Shown piece by piece: positions 1 through 5,174 of a DNA stretch of 5,221 nt; within the stretch, counting starts at the first letter, position 1, and each line of letters starts with the position of its first letter. The position numbers were made by a program, and so were the translations under genes. A model generated the notes under the pieces. The model was not told where the DNA came from. It worked only from the letters and a program-made list of their open reading frames with translations, and made no database searches. The DNA comes from Eubacteriaceae bacterium UBA7485 (lineage in GTDB: Bacteria; Bacillota; Clostridia; Eubacteriales; Eubacteriaceae): contig DLOL01000036.1 in the NCBI GenBank assembly GCA_002478485.1, forward strand, positions 4,822 through 10,042, in the 5' to 3' direction.

Positions 1-1
1 G

Positions 2-1021
2 ATCATTGTGTTCGCAGAGCCGCTGCTCGACGCGTTCGGGGCGAGCGAGAACACCATCGGCTATGCGCTCTCCTATATGAGAATCTACGCGGCGGGAAGC
101 ATCTTTGTGATGCTCACGCTTGGCCTCAACAACTTCATCACCGCTCAGGGGTTTGCAAAAATCAGCATGATGACGGTTCTCATCGGCGCTATCATCAACA
201 TCGTTCTCGATCCTGTCTTCATCTTTGTCTTTGGCCTGGGCGCGCAGGGGGCGGCGCTGGCGACCATACTGGCGCAGGGCGTGTCGGCCGTGTGGGTGGT
301 TCTCTTTCTCACCGGAAAGAAGACCACGATTCGCTTGAGAAAGGAAAATCTGAAGATTGACTGGCGAATTCTCGGAACCTGCCTTGCACTTGGACTCTCG
401 CCGTTTGTTATGACGGCAACCGAGAGCCTTCTGACGATCACGTTCAACAGCTCGCTTGCCCGTTACGGCGGAGATGTCGCAGTCGGCGCCATGACCATTC
501 TCGCTTCTGTCATGCAGTTTTCAAACATGCCGGTCCAGGGGCTTACGCAGGGGGCGCTTCCAATCATCAGCTATAACTTCGGCGCGAAGAATCCCGCCCG
601 TGTGAAGCATGCCTACAAGCTGACGCTGATTTGCTGCACGACTTTCACCCTGTTCATCTGGCTGATTGTTATGATTTTTCCGGGGCTCTTCCCGTCTTTC
701 TTCACCAACGACCCGGTCCTTGAACAGTTTGCTTCCTGGGCGATACGCATCTATATGGCCGTTTCCGGAATCTTTGGCATCCAGATCTCCTGCCAGCAGA
801 CTTTTATCGCCATTGGCGATGCAAAAACATCTTTGTTTATTGCACTTCTCAGAAAGGTCATTCTGCTGATTCCACTGATCTACATCCTGCCTCAGTTTAT
901 CGAAAACAAGGTATTTGCTGTGTTTTTGGCAGAACCGGTGGCGGATCTGATCTCTGTGATTACGGCGGCCACGCTTTTCAGCATACAGTTTCGGAAAGCG
1001 ATCAAAAAAATCAGCGCATAG
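2..1021 (+). CDS. MATE family multidrug/cation efflux transporter, 5'-truncated (MepA-like)
   Basis: This is an inner-membrane secondary transporter of the MATE superfamily, whose members export cationic drugs, dyes or other organic compounds by Na+ or H+ antiport. The reading frame is open to the left edge, so the GTG at 8 is not a real start; 339 residues are visible of a usual length near 450, so about 110 N-terminal residues lie outside. Counted from position 2, the N-lobe signature NNFITAQG is at 43-50 and NIVLDPVF at 66-73. The matching C-lobe signature QGLTQGALPIISYNFGA is at about 179-195. The rest is hydrophobic helices with a short basic loop (TGKKTTIRLRKEN) between the lobes and a basic tail (FRKAIKKISA). 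The Q-G-x-x-Q-G-A-x-P-I-I-S-Y-N-x-G-A form resembles MepA-type proteins, but the substrate cannot be told. A terminator follows the TAG at once, so it ends its transcript. Family is certain; subfamily is inference. Confidence 0.93.
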   Translation: MIVFAEPLLDAFGASENTIGYALSYMRIYAAGSIFVMLTLGLNNFITAQGFAKISMMTVLIGAIINIVLDPVFIFVFGLGAQGAALATILAQGVSAVWVVLFLTGKKTTIRLRKENLKIDWRILGTCLALGLSPFVMTATESLLTITFNSSLARYGGDVAVGAMTILASVMQFSNMPVQGLTQGALPIISYNFGAKNPARVKHAYKLTLICCTTFTLFIWLIVMIFPGLFPSFFTNDPVLEQFASWAIRIYMAVSGIFGIQISCQQTFIAIGDAKTSLFIALLRKVILLIPLIYILPQFIENKVFAVFLAEPVADLISVITAATLFSIQFRKAIKKISA

Positions 1022-1054
1022 AAAAAGCGCGGTCTCAAAGCCGCGCGTTTTTTT
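1022..1054. terminator. Bidirectional intrinsic terminator between MATE gene and XRE gene
   Basis: The arms GCGCGG (1027-1032) and CCGCGC (1041-1046) form a perfect 6-bp GC stem with an 8-nt loop. On the plus strand the stem is followed by G and seven Ts, directly after the MATE stop codon. On the minus strand it is followed by five Ts, so the same hairpin can end transcripts of the convergent XRE gene, about 100 nt after that gene's stop. The A and T flanks can extend the stem beyond one mismatch. Confidence 0.88.
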
Positions 1055-1071
1055 GTGGTTTTTCATTCCGA

Positions 1072-1097
1072 ATATAATGCCGACATATAATGCCGAC
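1072..1097. repeat. Perfect 13-bp tandem direct repeat (2 copies)
   Basis: ATATAATGCCGAC occurs at 1072-1084 and again without a gap at 1085-1097. It lies in the 3' untranslated stretch of the minus-strand XRE gene, between its stop and the terminator. Each copy holds TATAAT on the plus strand, but no good -35 hexamer lies at the right distance from either copy, so a promoter role is not supported. A recent slippage duplication or a paired protein-binding site are both possible. Confidence 0.85.
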
Positions 1098-1151
1098 GGT
1101 GTGGAAATCGGGGAAGAATGCCATTGCTGCTGTTTTCGGATTTTGCCGGAA

Positions 1152-1346
1152 TCAATAGATCAAATCGTTTACAGAACAGTTAAGCGCGTTCGCGATTTTC
1201 AAGGCTGTCTCCAGCCGGACATTTAAGATATCCCTGTCTCCGCGGTCCAGTTTGCTCAGAGCCTGCACATGAAGCTGGGCCTGTTCGGCAAGCTGGTTCT
1301 GGGAAAGTCCCGCCGCCAGACGAAGTTGCTTTAATTTTGTTTCCAT
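1152..1346 (-). CDS. Small XRE/Cro-CI family helix-turn-helix transcriptional regulator
   Basis: A 64-residue protein that consists of little more than one HTH_3 DNA-binding domain, so it probably acts as a dimeric repressor or activator. Residues 4-11 form helix 1 and SQNQLAEQ (15-22) is helix 2. HVQALSKLDRGDRD (26-39) covers the recognition helix and the following G-D-R-D turn. ETALKIANALNCSVNDLI (46-63) matches the usual closing 'ALGCSVEDLL' helices of this group. No sensor or oligomerisation domain is present. The ATG is supported by GAGAGG 5 nt upstream (tttGAGAGGctctt-ATG on the minus strand). It is transcribed away from the choloylglycine hydrolase, with 383 nt between the two starts, and convergently with the MATE gene. 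No toxin partner or phage gene adjoins it. The target is unknown; the neighbouring hydrolase or itself is a positional guess. Confidence 0.88.
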   Translation of the reverse strand: METKLKQLRLAAGLSQNQLAEQAQLHVQALSKLDRGDRDILNVRLETALKIANALNCSVNDLIY

Positions 1347-1382
1347 AAGAGCCTCTCAAACTACTTTGTCTCCAGGGTAAAT

Positions 1383-1496
1383 TTGTAAAATTCAAATAAA
1401 CATTACAGGTTCAGCAACTGCACCTTCTTTTGAACGATTTTAATCATTGTCATATAAATATTTTAACCCTGTCTCTATTAAGTTTACATTTTACAA
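1383..1496. promoter_or_regulatory. Pair of inverted TTGTAAAAT sites, candidate operators
   Basis: TTGTAAAAT at 1383-1391 reappears in inverted orientation as ATTTTACAA at 1488-1496. Reading each on its own strand, the match extends to TTGTAAAATnnAAA, 12 of 14 positions. The left copy also lies inside a local dyad, ATTTG-7 nt-CAAAT (1381-1397), 34 nt upstream of the XRE start codon. Such placement fits an autoregulatory operator for an HTH protein. The surroundings are AT-rich, so chance similarity is a real alternative. Confidence 0.3.
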
Positions 1497-1549
1497 GATA
1501 AAAAAAGAAAAATAAATCCATTGAGTCACAAAATAAAGGTAAAAATTAA

Positions 1550-1690
1550 ATGAAATCTGATAATGACGGAAACAGGGGAAGGACAAAGCCTCTTTTTTGG
1601 ATTTTAAGAAAGAATTTTACATCCCTCAGCGTAGAACCGGAGCGGACTTTCGCAAAAACAGAGGCGCTTTTGCGTGCGAAGAAAGGTTGA
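1550..1690 (+). CDS. Possible small ORF / leader peptide, 46 residues, unknown function
   Basis: An ATG at 1550 opens 46 codons ending in TGA at 1688-1690, 39 nt before the start of the choloylglycine hydrolase and on the same strand. AAAGG (1535-1539) stands 10 nt upstream as a possible ribosome binding site. The product (MKSDNDGNRGRTK... ending LLRAKKG) is strongly basic, has no signal peptide or membrane segment and resembles nothing I recognise. For the ORF: the RBS, the position, and the rise in GC relative to the flanking AT-rich DNA. Against it: short length, no known family, and a hairpin inside it. It may be a leader peptide, an independent small protein, a gene remnant or chance. 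Confidence 0.3.
   Translation: MKSDNDGNRGRTKPLFWILRKNFTSLSVEPERTFAKTEALLRAKKG
1651..1674 (+). repeat. Hairpin-forming inverted repeat upstream of choloylglycine hydrolase
   Basis: CGCAAAA (1651-1657) and TTTTGCG (1668-1674) form a perfect 7-bp stem around a 10-nt loop. An alternative pairing uses TTCGCA (1649-1654) with TGCGAA (1675-1680). It has no downstream T tract, so it is not a terminator. It lies inside the possible leader ORF and 56 nt before the hydrolase start, where alternative structures could affect the leader mRNA. Confidence 0.45.
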
Positions 1691-1729
1691 TGGGAATAAT
1701 CTAGATATCATTCACAGGAGAGTAAGATT

Positions 1730-2716
1730 ATGTGCACAGGTATAAATTATTTTAACGGACACCATATGTTCGGAAGAAACCTAGACCTTGAAATTGACTA
1801 TCCGGTCAGCGTGGTCATCACCCCGAGGAATCACGGATTTAAATTTAAAGGCGGGGAAGTGGTTGAAAAAGGCCATTATGCCATTATCGGCGTGGGGATC
1901 GAACAGGATGATTACCCGCTTTATTTTGACGCGGCGAATGAAAAGGGCCTCGGTATGGCGGGACTAGCTTTCTTTGGCATGGCTTCCTACAGCGACCCGG
2001 TTCCGGGAAAGAACAACCTGGCCGAATTTGAACTGATTCCGTATTTCCTCTCGAAATGCGCCACCGTTGAAGAAGTTAAAGAAGAGCTGAAGGATATCAT
2101 CATTGACAATGTGTCCTTCTCTCCGCAGTATCCGGCAAGTGAAATGCACTGGATTGTCGGTGATAAGGATCAGACCATCGTGATCGAATGCACCAAGGAA
2201 CACGGCATGCAGGTTTACGACGATCCGTTTAACTGCCTGACCAACTGCCCGGGATTCCCGTACCAGAAGGAAAACGTCTCGTATTACGCCAATGTTACAG
2301 GGGAAGTCGCGCCAATCCGTTTTGCGAATGACAAAGACGGGCTTTGGGCTTTTTCAAGAGGGCTTGGAACCATCGGACTTCCGGGAGGAACGGACTCTGT
2401 TTCAAGATTCGTCAGATGCGCGTTTACGCTGAGAAATAGCATCTGCCCGAAGGATGATGTCATGAAGAACGTGGCTGAATTCTTCCACATCCTTGGAAAT
2501 GAACAGCAGGTGAACGGCGAATCCGAAGTCAAGAAAGGACAATACGAAATCACCCAGTACACATCCTGCGTGGATACGGAGACAGGAATCCTTTATTATT
2601 CAACCTACTACAATCCGATGATCACCGGAGTGGATATGAACAAGGAAAATCTGGATTCAGAAAACTTGATCCTCTATCCTGTCATTCAGGATCTGAAAGC
2701 AAACATGCTCAATTAA
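1730..2716 (+). CDS. Choloylglycine hydrolase (bile salt hydrolase / penicillin V acylase family)
   Basis: An Ntn-type amidase of the CGH family, which cleaves the amide bond of glycine- or taurine-conjugated bile acids, or related N-acyl amides, in the cytoplasm. The 328 residues match the family length. The ATG is fixed by AGGAG (1716-1720, 9 nt spacing) and by the need for Cys2, the nucleophile exposed when Met1 is removed. Arg16 and Asp19 (FGRNLD), Asn172 (LTNCPGF) and Arg226 (SVSRFVR) correspond to Arg18, Asp21, Asn175 and Arg228 of Clostridium perfringens bile salt hydrolase, by my alignment from memory. Other family blocks are YPLYFDAANEKGLGMAGL (63-80), FFHILGN (251-257), TQYTSC (275-280) and the MNKENLDSENL tail. 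One oddity: Ala80 stands where bile salt hydrolases have Asn82 and penicillin V acylases Tyr82. SRGLG (209-213) occupies the loop linked to taurine/glycine preference. There is no signal peptide. It is monocistronic, or follows the possible leader ORF. Bile salt hydrolysis is likely but unproven. Confidence 0.93.
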   Translation: MCTGINYFNGHHMFGRNLDLEIDYPVSVVITPRNHGFKFKGGEVVEKGHYAIIGVGIEQDDYPLYFDAANEKGLGMAGLAFFGMASYSDPVPGKNNLAEFELIPYFLSKCATVEEVKEELKDIIIDNVSFSPQYPASEMHWIVGDKDQTIVIECTKEHGMQVYDDPFNCLTNCPGFPYQKENVSYYANVTGEVAPIRFANDKDGLWAFSRGLGTIGLPGGTDSVSRFVRCAFTLRNSICPKDDVMKNVAEFFHILGNEQQVNGESEVKKGQYEITQYTSCVDTETGILYYSTYYNPMITGVDMNKENLDSENLILYPVIQDLKANMLN

Positions 2717-2727
2717 TCAAAAAATGC

Positions 2728-2758
2728 AAAGAAGGCCTCGTCTGAAGCCTTCTTTTTT
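2728..2758. terminator. Intrinsic terminator after choloylglycine hydrolase, probably bidirectional
   Basis: AAAGAAGGC (2728-2736) pairs with GCCTTCTTT (2747-2755), a 9-bp stem with a 10-nt loop that may pair further (TC/GA around GTCT). On the plus strand a run of six Ts (2753-2758) follows the GC part of the stem, 11 nt after the hydrolase stop. On the minus strand the hairpin comes directly after the TAA (2757-2759) of the convergent membrane-protein gene and is followed by TTTGCATTTTTT, a broken but usable T tract. The minus-strand stop codon overlaps the T run. Confidence 0.85.
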
Positions 2759-3410
2759 ATTCAATCGAATAGTCTGTGAATCCTCTCTCCTCGTCTTCCT
2801 TTTCTTTAACGGCCCGTCTGAAGCCGATCAGATTGGTGAGAAGATAGATGGCAAATGCAAAAAACGCAAGTGCGAACACATTAAAATAAAACGCGCTCTT
2901 CTCGACACTGAATGCGGAGAAAGTGCATGCGAGCAGAATCACGCCCGTGACGATCCGGATCATTCTGGATTTTCCCGAATAGCCGCCGGAGAAAATCAGA
3001 TTCATGCCGACGATAACGGCCCAGAACCCGAACATAAACACGAACATGTAGGCAAAGACAGGGTTCATCAGGATAATTCCGATGATGGTCTGAACAAACC
3101 CTCTCAACTTCAAAAGCCAGGAAGCATCGATTCGGTAAGACAAAACAACGTAGGCGATTCCCATGACCGCAATAAAAGCGCCGGTCATGGTTGAGAGCGA
3201 AGGGAGTGAAGTGTAGAGAGAATTGTCGCGGGTCTGGAGATAGCCAAGAGCCAGCGCGTAAACGGCCAAAGCCACAAGGCCGAGCGCCTCGATGAACATC
3301 ATCCACCACTTCCCGTAAATACTCTGAAGGAGCGCGCTTTTCGGATCAAGCGCGTTTTTCCCGTTGCCGGAATCCGAGCCGGACGGATTTGAAGTGTATA
3401 TTCTGATCAT
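2757..3410 (-). CDS. Six-helix integral membrane protein, HdeD/DUF308-like
   Basis: A 217-residue hydrophobic protein with a hydrophilic N-terminal tail of about 34 residues rich in Ser, Gly and Asn. About six membrane helices follow (roughly 36-57, 73-92, 100-116, 118-141, 150-168, 173-196), then a charged C-terminal tail (RRAVKEKEDEERG). Six helices, the length, and the LRGFVQTIIGIILMNP block followed by FGFWAVIVGMNLI resemble the HdeD/DUF308 repeat, where an 'LRG...GI' helix precedes a 'FG.W....G' helix. HdeD of E. coli is linked to acid resistance; the molecular role is not known, and carrying it over here would be inference. AAAGG 6 nt before the ATG and an extended -10 promoter support the start. 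The gene stands alone, convergent with the hydrolase and divergent from pepD. Membrane protein: certain; family: moderate. Confidence 0.8.
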   Translation of the reverse strand: MIRIYTSNPSGSDSGNGKNALDPKSALLQSIYGKWWMMFIEALGLVALAVYALALGYLQTRDNSLYTSLPSLSTMTGAFIAVMGIAYVVLSYRIDASWLLKLRGFVQTIIGIILMNPVFAYMFVFMFGFWAVIVGMNLIFSGGYSGKSRMIRIVTGVILLACTFSAFSVEKSAFYFNVFALAFFAFAIYLLTNLIGFRRAVKEKEDEERGFTDYSIE

Positions 3411-3437
3411 TTTTTTCCTTTCTTTATTAAGACTCTA

Positions 3438-3446
3438 ATTATATCA
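3438..3446 (-). promoter_or_regulatory. Extended -10 promoter for the HdeD-like gene
   Basis: On the minus strand TGATATAAT is present: a perfect TATAAT (3438-3443) preceded by the TG dinucleotide of an extended -10 (3445-3446). No good -35 hexamer lies 16-18 nt upstream, as is common for extended -10 promoters. Transcription would begin near 3431 and give a leader of about 20 nt that contains the AAAGG ribosome binding site. Confidence 0.7.
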
Positions 3447-3503
3447 CGTTTTCAGGTTTTTACATAGAATGATGAGACATGTCAATCAGAAATGAATGCG
3501 CCG

Positions 3504-3532
3504 TGCACAGCGGGATAGAAAAAGAATATACT
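3504..3532 (+). promoter_or_regulatory. Probable sigma-A-type promoter for pepD
   Basis: TATACT (3527-3532, 5 of 6 to TATAAT) has TGCACA (3504-3509, 4 of 6 to TTGACA) exactly 17 nt upstream. The predicted start near 3539 leaves a leader of about 25 nt before the ATG at 3564. The GACATGTC palindrome at 3476-3483 lies a short distance upstream and could bind a regulator, though an 8-bp palindrome may be chance. Confidence 0.6.
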
Positions 3533-3550
3533 AAAAGAAAAGCGAAATTC

Positions 3551-3555
3551 AGGAA
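3551..3555 (+). promoter_or_regulatory. Ribosome binding site that favours the second ATG of pepD
   Basis: AGGAA lies only 2 nt before the ATG at 3558 but 8 nt before the in-frame ATG at 3564. The second spacing is normal and the first is too tight, so initiation is placed at 3564. The two start codons are separated by one codon (ACA). Confidence 0.7.
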
Positions 3556-3563
3556 CTATGACA

Positions 3564-5099
3564 ATGAGCGACAGAGAAAAAGTACTCAACCAGTTTAAAC
3601 GGATAGCGTCTGTTCCGCATCCGTCAGGATATACGGCGCTTCTTTCAAAAGTCATCAAGTCCCATCTTGAGAAGAAAAACTTTCAGGCGGAAATTGATGA
3701 TTACGGCAATTTGAGGGCTGTGATTCCGGCGAGCAAAGGATGTGAGGACGCGCCGGCCGTCATTTTGCAGGGCCACCTCGACATGGTGGCGGAGAGTGAG
3801 AGCGGATACCCGTTTGATTTTGAACATGAGCCGATTCAGCTGATCATTGAAGGAGACAAGCTCACGGCGGACCGGACCACACTTGGCGCGGATGACGGTC
3901 TTGGCGTCTCCATTATGCTCGCGCTGACAGATGAAGAGGATCTTGAACATCCGGAGATTCAGCTGCTTATGACGGTGGATGAGGAAACTACGATGGGCGG
4001 AGCCGAGGCTGTGGACGCTTCCTGGCTCGACGCGCCTTATATGATCAATCTTGACTCCGAAGAAGAGGGAATCTTTACCTTGGGGTCAGCGGGAGGCGCG
4101 CGCATTGAAGGATTCTATCCGGTGGAAAGAGTCGAGAAGGAAGGCGAGATCGTGGAGATCACCGTAACGGGTGTTACCGGCGGTCATTCCGGAGTAGAAA
4201 TCAACCGTTTTGGCGCGAACGCGAACCTTGTTTTAGCTGAACTGCTGGACGGCAGGTCATTTTACCTCGATTCTTTTGAGGGCGGAAAAAGGGACAATGT
4301 CATCCCGAAAGAGTCTCACGCAAAAGTTCTCGTTCAAGACGCGAAGACGTTTATTGAGGAATTAAAAGATAAAGCAGAACAGCTGACTTCTGTCTTTTCC
4401 TATACCGATCCCGATATGACTTTTGTTTTCTCCATGGAAGGAAATGGGAAACGGGCCGTTTTAGATGAAGTGGAGACGGAAGGGATGATCACCGCGCTTC
4501 GTTATGTCCCGAACGGGGTCATCCGAATGGAAGACGGAGCGGTTGTGCAGTCGGCCAACCTCGGAGCGGTGCAGTCGAACAAGGACAGCATCAAGCTCAT
4601 CTCCTCCGTCAGAGGGAATTCCCCGGAATTTCTGGACATGATGATTGACCGGGTCTCTTCCTACTACTACTCCACAGGAGCCATTGAAGAAGTGTCGGAT
4701 TATTTTCCGGCCTGGCCCTATAAACGCGATTCCGAACTCGTTCAGATTCTAAAAGGTGTCTATGAGAAAATGTATGGTGAAGAGCCCAAAGTGGATGTGA
4801 TTCACGCGGGGCTTGAGAGCAGCTTTTTTTCAGAAAAGAATCCGGACCTTGATATTGTCTCGATTGGCCCCACGATTTTGAATGTGCACACGCCGGACGA
4901 AGAAGCGGACCTTCAGTCGGCTGAATCCGTATACGGGTTTATTAAGGAAGTGCTTCGGACTATCGCAGGACATGCGGAGCCCGAGAACGAAATTGAAATC
5001 TACACAACCAGCGGAGAGCGCCTGTCGGCTGAAGACGCGCTTCTCAGCCGAAAAGAAGGAGCGCCTGACTGCACGCAATGTGAAGATCCCTGCGAATAA
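3564..5099 (+). CDS. pepD: PepD-type aminoacyl-histidine dipeptidase (Xaa-His dipeptidase), peptidase family M20C
   Basis: A cytoplasmic di-zinc dipeptidase that hydrolyses Xaa-His and other dipeptides for amino-acid recycling. With the start at 3564 (RBS spacing) it has 511 residues. The metal-site residues of the family, as I align them from memory, are all present: His71 and Asp73 (LQGHLDMV), Asp110 (LGADDG), Glu140 as general base and Glu141 as ligand (VDEETTMGG), Asp164 (NLDSEEEG) and His442 (NVHTPDE). The conserved VTGGHSGVEI (205-214) and IHAGLESSFF (414-423) blocks are also present. Family members I know are about 485 residues and end soon after the helix matching FIKEVLRTIAG (459-469). 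Here about 40 more residues follow, acidic and polar, ending in C-x2-C-x3-C (Cys503, Cys506, Cys510). The gene has its own promoter and is followed by an inverted repeat and a tRNA promoter. Family is secure; the real substrate range and the role of the tail are not known. Confidence 0.92.
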   Translation: MSDREKVLNQFKRIASVPHPSGYTALLSKVIKSHLEKKNFQAEIDDYGNLRAVIPASKGCEDAPAVILQGHLDMVAESESGYPFDFEHEPIQLIIEGDKLTADRTTLGADDGLGVSIMLALTDEEDLEHPEIQLLMTVDEETTMGGAEAVDASWLDAPYMINLDSEEEGIFTLGSAGGARIEGFYPVERVEKEGEIVEITVTGVTGGHSGVEINRFGANANLVLAELLDGRSFYLDSFEGGKRDNVIPKESHAKVLVQDAKTFIEELKDKAEQLTSVFSYTDPDMTFVFSMEGNGKRAVLDEVETEGMITALRYVPNGVIRMEDGAVVQSANLGAVQSNKDSIKLISSVRGNSPEFLDMMIDRVSSYYYSTGAIEEVSDYFPAWPYKRDSELVQILKGVYEKMYGEEPKVDVIHAGLESSFFSEKNPDLDIVSIGPTILNVHTPDEEADLQSAESVYGFIKEVLRTIAGHAEPENEIEIYTTSGERLSAEDALLSRKEGAPDCTQCEDPCE

Positions 5100-5109
5100 T
5101 TCAGGGAAG

Positions 5110-5156
5110 GAGAAGCTGGAAAAAGTTTAAAAAAGAGACTTTACAACCAGCTTCTC
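5110..5156 (+). terminator. Long inverted repeat downstream of pepD, possible terminator or processing hairpin
   Basis: GAGAAGCTGG (5110-5119) and CCAGCTTCTC (5147-5156) are perfect 10-bp arms separated by 27 nt. AAAGT (5122-5126) and ACTTT (5138-5142) can pair inside to lengthen the stem. Only TTTACG follows, so the T tract is short and terminator efficiency is doubtful. It begins 10 nt after the pepD stop and overlaps the tRNA promoter (5140-5168). Confidence 0.5.
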
Positions 5157-5168
5157 TTTACGTATAAT
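5140..5168 (+). promoter_or_regulatory. Near-consensus promoter for the downstream tRNA gene
   Basis: TTTACA (5140-5145, 5 of 6 to TTGACA) and a perfect TATAAT (5163-5168) are spaced by exactly 17 nt. Transcription would start near 5175, about 26 nt before the mature tRNA 5' end. This is the strongest promoter match in the window, as expected for a stable-RNA gene or operon. Confidence 0.85.
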
Positions 5169-5174
5169 AAACGA

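Larger units (their letters stand above)
1347..1729. other. Divergent intergenic region, AT-rich, between XRE regulator and choloylglycine hydrolase
   Basis: This 383-nt stretch holds the 5' leaders of both divergent genes. From about 1381 to 1560 it is strongly AT-rich. From about 1561 to 1690 composition becomes more balanced and coincides with a possible small ORF (1550-1690). I find inverted TTGTAAAAT sites and a hairpin at 1651-1674, listed separately. I could not find a convincing -35/-10 pair for either gene. AATAAT (1695-1700) and TATCAT (1706-1711) are only weak -10 candidates for the hydrolase and have no good -35 partner. No tRNA or known riboswitch was recognised. Confidence 0.7.

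Noticed and set aside
8..10. GTG at 8 as the start of the MATE gene
   Set aside because: The frame is open to the window edge, there is no ribosome binding site, and the first transmembrane helices of the family are missing, so the gene starts outside the window.
521..1066. A long minus-strand open frame (181 codons) under the MATE gene
   Set aside because: It is antisense to a clearly conserved transporter, has a His/Arg/Asp-rich shadow composition, and runs through the terminator hairpin.
1180..1395. A 71-codon minus-strand frame overlapping the XRE gene
   Set aside because: It is out of frame with a clear HTH domain; the product is low-complexity and unrecognisable, and the XRE frame has the better ribosome binding site.
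8..2716. A bile-resistance cluster made of the MATE exporter, XRE regulator and hydrolase
   Set aside because: The genes are separate transcription units divided by a terminator, and MATE substrates cannot be read from sequence; nothing but proximity links the exporter to bile.
2724..3194. A plus-strand frame of 156 codons opposite the membrane protein
   Set aside because: It overlaps the hydrolase terminator, its product is a charged shadow of the minus-strand hydrophobic protein, and the minus-strand gene has a promoter and ribosome binding site.
3476..3483. GACATGTC palindrome as an operator between the HdeD-like gene and pepD
   Set aside because: Its symmetry does not extend beyond 8 bp and there is no second copy, so chance is a sufficient explanation.
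3558..3560. First ATG as the start of pepD
   Set aside because: AGGAA lies only 2 nt before it; the ATG at 3564 has normal spacing.
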